DNA from: Anaerolineales bacterium UBA3082 | Lineage (GTDB): Bacteria > Chloroflexota > Anaerolineae > UBA7937 | Assembly: GCA_002366595.1 (NCBI GenBank) | Contig: DFBK01000020.1 | Span: 1 to 8,912 of the forward strand | Direction: 5' to 3' | Length of the DNA stretch: 8,912 bases | Notes under the pieces: generated by a model | What the model was told of the DNA's origin: nothing | The model's input: the letters and a program-made list of their open reading frames with translations, nothing else | The model's database searches: none | Part shown: positions 6,321-8,912 of the stretch, in pieces | How positions within the stretch are numbered: the first letter of the stretch is position 1 | Layout: each line of letters opens with the position of its first letter | Translations under genes and position numbers: made by a program

Positions 6321-7319
6321 ATGATCGACAAACAAAACCTCTTAGACGCCATCCCTTCTCTGGCCGATAAGCGCGTGGTGGTCATCGGCGACCTATTCTT
6401 GGACGACTACGTGGTGGGCCGCCCGGAGCGGCTCTCCCGAGAGGCTCCGGTGCCGGTCTTGGAGTTCAAGCGCCGCTTCCACCTCCCCGGCGGGGCCTGC
6501 AACCCGGCTCACAATATCGTCTCCCTTGGAGGAGTAGCCTATCAAATAGGGGTAGTAGGTGATGACGAGGCAGGGAAAGCCTTGAAGCGGAAACTGGAGG
6601 AGGCGGGGGTAGAGATCTCCGGTGTGGTGGTCGATGCCCGCCGCCCCACTACCACCAAGAGCCGGGTGGTGGCGGAGGGGACCTTGGTCTTCCCTCAACA
6701 GTTGGCCCGCGTCGATCTGGTGGACCGGCGACCCCTGGACGAGACTACCGCCAAAGCCCTCCGCTCGCACCTGGAGGAGATCGCCCCTCAGGTGGAGGCT
6801 ATCCTCCTCTCCGACTACAAGTCGGGGGTGATAAGCACTGACATGATCGCCACCAGTCTGCGACTAGCCCAGAAGCATAAGAAGGTGATCACCGTTGACT
6901 CTCAAGGTGACCTATACAATTTCTGTGGCTTCGATCTGGTGAAATGCAACCGGCGGGAGGCAGAGGCGATATTGAGAAAACGTCTCCTCATAGATGAGGC
7001 TTTCGAAGAGGCGGGGGAGCGGTTGCTCTCCGACCTGGGGGCGAAGGCGCTCCTCATCACCAGGGGGGCAGATGGGATGTCTCTCACCAGCCGAGGTGGT
7101 GTATCGTTCCACATCCCCGCCGCCAACCGTAGCGAGGTCTTCGATGTCACCGGGGCGGGAGACACGGTGATCGCCGTAGCCACTTTGGCCTTGGCCGCCG
7201 GCCTCGACCCGGTGATCGGGGCCTATCTGGCTAACTATGCCGCGGGGCTGGTGGTGCGTAAACTGGGGAACGCCACTGTGACCCAAGAGGAACTGGCCTG
7301 GGCCATAGAAAACTGGTGA
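6321..7319 (+). CDS. rfaE1: RfaE domain I-type sugar kinase (PfkB family, heptose 7-phosphate kinase-like)
   Basis: A 332-residue PfkB/ribokinase-fold kinase resembling the N-terminal half of HldE (RfaE), which phosphorylates D-glycero-D-manno-heptose 7-phosphate at C1 using ATP. Seen: VVVIGDLFLDDYVVG (19-33), LSREAPVPVLE (38-48), which is the RfaE-type 'S.EAPVPV' signature, and the PfkB substrate motif PGGACNPAHNI (56-66). Also ILLSDYKSGV (161-170), VTVDSQGD-like strand (190-197), and the PfkB signature DVTGAGDTV (275-283) with catalytic base D281. There is no C-terminal cytidylyltransferase-like domain, so it is the split (HldA-like) form; the adenylyltransferase must be elsewhere if the pathway exists. 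ATG 6321 follows a weak AAAGG (6306-6310). It lies in the same frame as the two preceding coding segments. Some PfkB relatives act on other sugars, so heptose is probable rather than certain. Confidence 0.87.
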   Translation: MIDKQNLLDAIPSLADKRVVVIGDLFLDDYVVGRPERLSREAPVPVLEFKRRFHLPGGACNPAHNIVSLGGVAYQIGVVGDDEAGKALKRKLEEAGVEISGVVVDARRPTTTKSRVVAEGTLVFPQQLARVDLVDRRPLDETTAKALRSHLEEIAPQVEAILLSDYKSGVISTDMIATSLRLAQKHKKVITVDSQGDLYNFCGFDLVKCNRREAEAILRKRLLIDEAFEEAGERLLSDLGAKALLITRGADGMSLTSRGGVSFHIPAANRSEVFDVTGAGDTVIAVATLALAAGLDPVIGAYLANYAAGLVVRKLGNATVTQEELAWAIENW

Positions 7320-7344
7320 GGAACTCAGCCACAGGTAGGGTTCT

Positions 7345-7375
7345 TTTACATAGTAGACGCTTAAGGGGTTATAAT
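7345..7375 (+). promoter_or_regulatory. sigma-70-type promoter candidate
   Basis: A perfect TATAAT at 7370-7375 is preceded by TTTACA at 7345-7350, five of six matches to TTGACA. The spacing is 19 bases, slightly long. Transcription would begin near 7382 and run through the gap into the small membrane protein gene at 7559, giving a leader of about 175 bases. It lies just after the end of the long glycan gene run, a sensible place for a new transcript. Confidence 0.5.
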
Positions 7376-7395
7376 GTTTCTAGCCTGACCTACAG

Positions 7396-7402
7396 AAAGG
7401 AG
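7396..7402 (+). promoter_or_regulatory. orphan Shine-Dalgarno-like sequence
   Basis: AAAGGAG (continuing GAG) is as strong as any ribosome binding site in the window, yet no ATG, GTG or TTG lies 4 to 12 bases downstream. An ATT at 7412 would open only 23 codons to TAA 7481-7483. It may be a decayed gene start, a leader peptide with a rare start, or chance. Confidence 0.3.
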
Positions 7403-7558
7403 AGAAGACGTATTAGAAAAAAGATCCAAGGTGACCGTTTCGGGAACGCAGAGTTGGGGATGACATCGGCATTACGAATATAATAGCCTTGATGAGTGAG
7501 TTATGTAATACTGCGCAGACTAGCAAGTTAATGGACAGGCGCTGATAAGGGCAGAGAA

Positions 7559-7894
7559 ATGCGGAAAACAGAAAAGCGCAAGAGCTCCATAGACACTTAT
7601 GAGGAATGGCTAGAACATCAATACGATCCTGGCTACTACCTTGGCGGAAGAATACCCTCCTACCTTTTGGGCAAACGTCCGAATAAATGGGGATACGCTC
7701 CTCTGACAACCGGCTTTCTCTTCTCAATCTTGTTTGTGGTGGTTTTTCTTGTGTCCCGACCCACACGTTTTGACCTTAGATTGCTGATCGGCTGTGTTGC
7801 CGCAGGTGGCTTTGTGGCTCTTCAGCTGGCAAGCGGTTTAATATTATTGCGAAAGCCTCGAGAGAGAGACCGTCATAAGCGCCCAAAAGCTTGA
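7559..7894 (+). CDS. small two-helix membrane protein of unknown function
   Basis: A 111-residue protein that I cannot assign to a named family. It has a charged N-terminus (MRKTEKRKSS), then a Tyr/Gly/Pro-rich soluble part (YEEWLEHQYDPGYYLGGRIP, 14-33), then two hydrophobic helices at roughly 50-66 (with FLFSILFVVVFLV) and 74-97 (LRLLIGCVAAGGFVALQLAS), and a strongly basic tail (RKPRERDRHKRPKA). The short basic loop (SRPTRFDLR) between helices and basic ends suggest both termini may be cytoplasmic. ATG 7559 has AAGG at 7547-7550, eight bases away. It ends TGA just before a strong terminator hairpin. G+C is about half (30 of 60 in 7741-7800), lower than the glycan genes. Probably transcribed from the promoter at 7345-7375 as a single gene. 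Confidence 0.7.
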   Translation: MRKTEKRKSSIDTYEEWLEHQYDPGYYLGGRIPSYLLGKRPNKWGYAPLTTGFLFSILFVVVFLVSRPTRFDLRLLIGCVAAGGFVALQLASGLILLRKPRERDRHKRPKA

Positions 7895-7908
7895 GAAAGC
7901 AGAACTTG

Positions 7909-7938
7909 AGGGGGCTGGGTAAACCAGCCCCCTTCTTT
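7909..7938 (+). terminator. intrinsic terminator between convergent genes
   Basis: GGGGGCTGG (7910-7918) pairs perfectly with CCAGCCCCC (7924-7932) around a GTAAA loop, with an extra A-T pair (7909/7933), followed on the + strand by TTCTTT. It sits 15 bases after the stop of the small membrane gene. On the minus strand the same hairpin follows the TAA at 7937-7939 of the shifted VIT/VWA frame, although the trailing T-run on that strand is poor. It is best read as a terminator for the + gene that may also serve the minus gene. Confidence 0.85.
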
Positions 7939-8912
7939 AACTCGCCAGGCCCATGAGCCAGTGGAAGAGCCGAGTCAGGAAATCTAGGAGGCTTTCGGAG
8001 GAGCCACGGTCGGGGAGGAGTGACTGGGAGATCTATAGCGGGCTGAGCCTCTTCTGTAACCTCATAGGCCACCCCGTCCAGGACTATGATGACCCTCTCC
8101 CCGACGGCGAAATAGGGCCCCCACTCCGGGTGGGCGCTCAAGAGATGGAAGTAGTCATCGCTAGCGAAGCCTACCTTGGTCGTACCCTGTCCCTCGTAGG
8201 TGGTATCGGTCCAGATGCCATCTCGCAGGATGAAGACCTTATCCCCCACCTGTTTTACCACTTGGCTCTCTGCCGCTCTTTCCGATCGCCACAAGCCTTG
8301 TCGAGCCTCGCTATCTTGGACCGCCCCGCCCCCGGAGACGGCCGTGGGAGCCGCTATCATGGGGGCCGCCTGCTCCAACAAGATGTCCCTGCCCTCAGGG
8401 GCGAAGATCTCCATCTCCTCGTTCACCAAGAAAGAGGTGTAGGGGGTCATTATCCCGTACCGGATGCTCAGTTCTACGATCTCATCTACCAGTTCCTTGT
8501 TCTCGCCGTGAAGCCGGATCTGGTTGAGGAGGTAGCCGATCTTCCGGGTGGCCCAGAGTCGGGGGATGAACTCCTCGCCCCCTTGGGCCGGGAAGTCGGC
8601 CCCATAGCGGAACTCCTGCTCCTCGCCATTCACCTCTCCCCGCAGGACGATGGTGGTATGGCCGTTATTGGAATACCGCCCTACCATCACCAACTGGCTC
8701 CCCAAGAAGAGGTCGGGTAGGGGGTAAGGGTAGGTATCCTCCACCCGAATCTCGCCGAAATCTAGGTCTATATCGGCCAAGAGCGGGGTGCTGACCTTAG
8801 CGTAGAAACTGGACACCTCCTCTTCGATGCTCTCGTAGGGGCGCACGTAGGCGCTGGCCCCTCGGTTCTCCTGGGCGATGGTATCCAAGAGCAGGGTGTT
8901 CACATCGTCACC
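7937..8912 (-). CDS. VIT/VWA-domain protein, C-terminal part, with apparent frameshift near its end
   Basis: The frame is open to the right edge (GDDVNTLLLD; a GTG at 8903 is internal), so the N-terminal VIT domain and most of the VWA domain lie outside. Numbering from that GTG, visible blocks are the end of a VWA-like domain (VNTLLLDTIAQENRG), a beta-rich stretch (about 45-105), the conserved FIPRLWATRKIGYLLNQIR (112-130) and SIRYGIMTPYTSFLV (146-160) regions. A Gly/Ala/Pro-rich linker (178-195) and a C-terminal domain (VGDKVFILRDGIW, FHLLSAHPEWGPYF, RVIIVLDGVAYEV) follow. These resemble bacterial inter-alpha-trypsin-inhibitor-like proteins, usually exported or surface-linked. The uninterrupted frame continues to a stop at 7776-7778, through the terminator and 119 bases into the convergent gene. 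The +1 frame instead gives GSSESLLDFLTRLFHWLMGL and a TAA at 7937-7939. A frame change between 7990 and 8032 is therefore likely. Confidence 0.85.

Larger units (their letters stand above)
7320..7558 (+). other. non-coding gap with promoter-like and RBS-like elements
   Basis: 239 bases without a convincing gene, markedly richer in A+T than the glycan genes. It holds a promoter candidate (7345-7375), an RBS-like AAAGGAG (7396-7402) and a second TATAAT at 7479-7484 with only a poor -35 (TTGGGG, 7454-7459). The last could serve the small gene at 7559. Stops occur in all three forward frames, so no peptide longer than about 25 residues can be made from a normal start. I see no tRNA fold or inverted repeats suggesting an insertion sequence. 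Confidence 0.6.

Noticed and set aside
5874..6335. 153-codon open frame on the minus strand opposite the amber-interrupted gene
   Set aside because: Its product is rich in Cys, His and Tyr without any recognisable pattern, it overlaps the start of the kinase gene, and the + frame reads far more like protein.
7314..7347. Possible terminator after the kinase gene (TGGTGAG paired with CTCAGCCA, then TTCTTTT)
   Set aside because: The stem has a bulge and a 3-base loop, overlaps the stop codon, and the T-run begins about nine bases past the stem.
7413..7766. 117-codon minus-strand frame across the gap and the small membrane gene
   Set aside because: No ribosome binding site or recognisable domain, and it lies opposite the more credible small membrane protein.
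7776..7936. C-terminal extension of the VIT/VWA protein in the unshifted frame
   Set aside because: It reads through a strong terminator and into a convergent gene, and its composition does not match the rest of the protein; treated as a frameshift artefact or mutation.
7953..8720. 255-codon + strand open frame opposite the VIT/VWA gene
   Set aside because: It is a shadow of a clearly conserved minus-strand protein; its translation is Pro/Gly/Asp-rich and low in pattern.
1..8912. tRNA genes, CRISPR arrays, transposase genes or attachment-site repeats
   Set aside because: Looked for cloverleaf ends, regularly spaced direct repeats and terminal inverted repeats by eye and found none; short similar GC-rich strings are explained by codon bias.

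Overview
The window reads as bacterial chromosome, mostly one strand, at high G+C (sampled conserved-gene stretches reach about 70%). Many AGG, AGA and ATA codons are used. The gene set (Sua5/YrdC, RpiB, several glycosyltransferases, an RfaE-type sugar kinase and a VIT/VWA protein) would suit a Chloroflexota-like or other environmental, perhaps thermophilic, lineage. That placement is inferred from gene content and is weak. I see no tRNA, rRNA, CRISPR array, insertion sequence or phage gene.

Positions 1-7319 (+ strand) form one tightly packed run. In order it holds a Cof-type HAD hydrolase (5' end outside the window), a threonylcarbamoyl-AMP synthase (tsaC), a ribose-5-phosphate isomerase B (rpiB), a family 4 glycosyltransferase, an unrecognised 314-residue protein, a family 9 (heptosyltransferase-like) glycosyltransferase, a WecG/TagA/CpsF glycosyltransferase, a broken or recoded small membrane protein, and an RfaE domain I-type heptose kinase. 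Junctions are overlaps of 4 and 8 bases or gaps of 0 to 23 bases, except around the broken gene. The conserved members point to supply and assembly of surface glycans. RpiB feeds pentose phosphates, the RfaE-like kinase would phosphorylate heptose 7-phosphate, and the GT4, GT9 and WecG-type enzymes would build an oligosaccharide on a lipid carrier. The nucleotidyltransferase, epimerase and GmhA/GmhB partners of a full ADP-heptose route are not in the window.

Two genes in this run look foreign. The 314-residue ORF (2947-3891) and the segment 5715-6305 are lower in G+C than their neighbours, have no recognisable family, and sit exactly at junctions between glycan genes. The second carries two in-frame TAG codons before a third TAG ends it. 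The frame from 4983 to 7319, spanning three genes, contains only TAG stops until the last codon. Amber-mutated pseudogene is the default reading, with recoding as the alternative to test.

Positions 7320-7558 are a non-coding gap with a good promoter-like element and a ribosome-binding-site-like element that leads to no ORF. After it come a small two-helix membrane protein (7559-7894), a strong GC-rich terminator hairpin, and, convergent on the minus strand, the C-terminal part of a VIT/VWA-type protein that runs off the right edge. The minus-strand frame appears shifted near 7990-8032. The open frame runs through the hairpin into the small membrane gene, whereas the +1 frame gives a sensible C-terminus that stops right at the hairpin.
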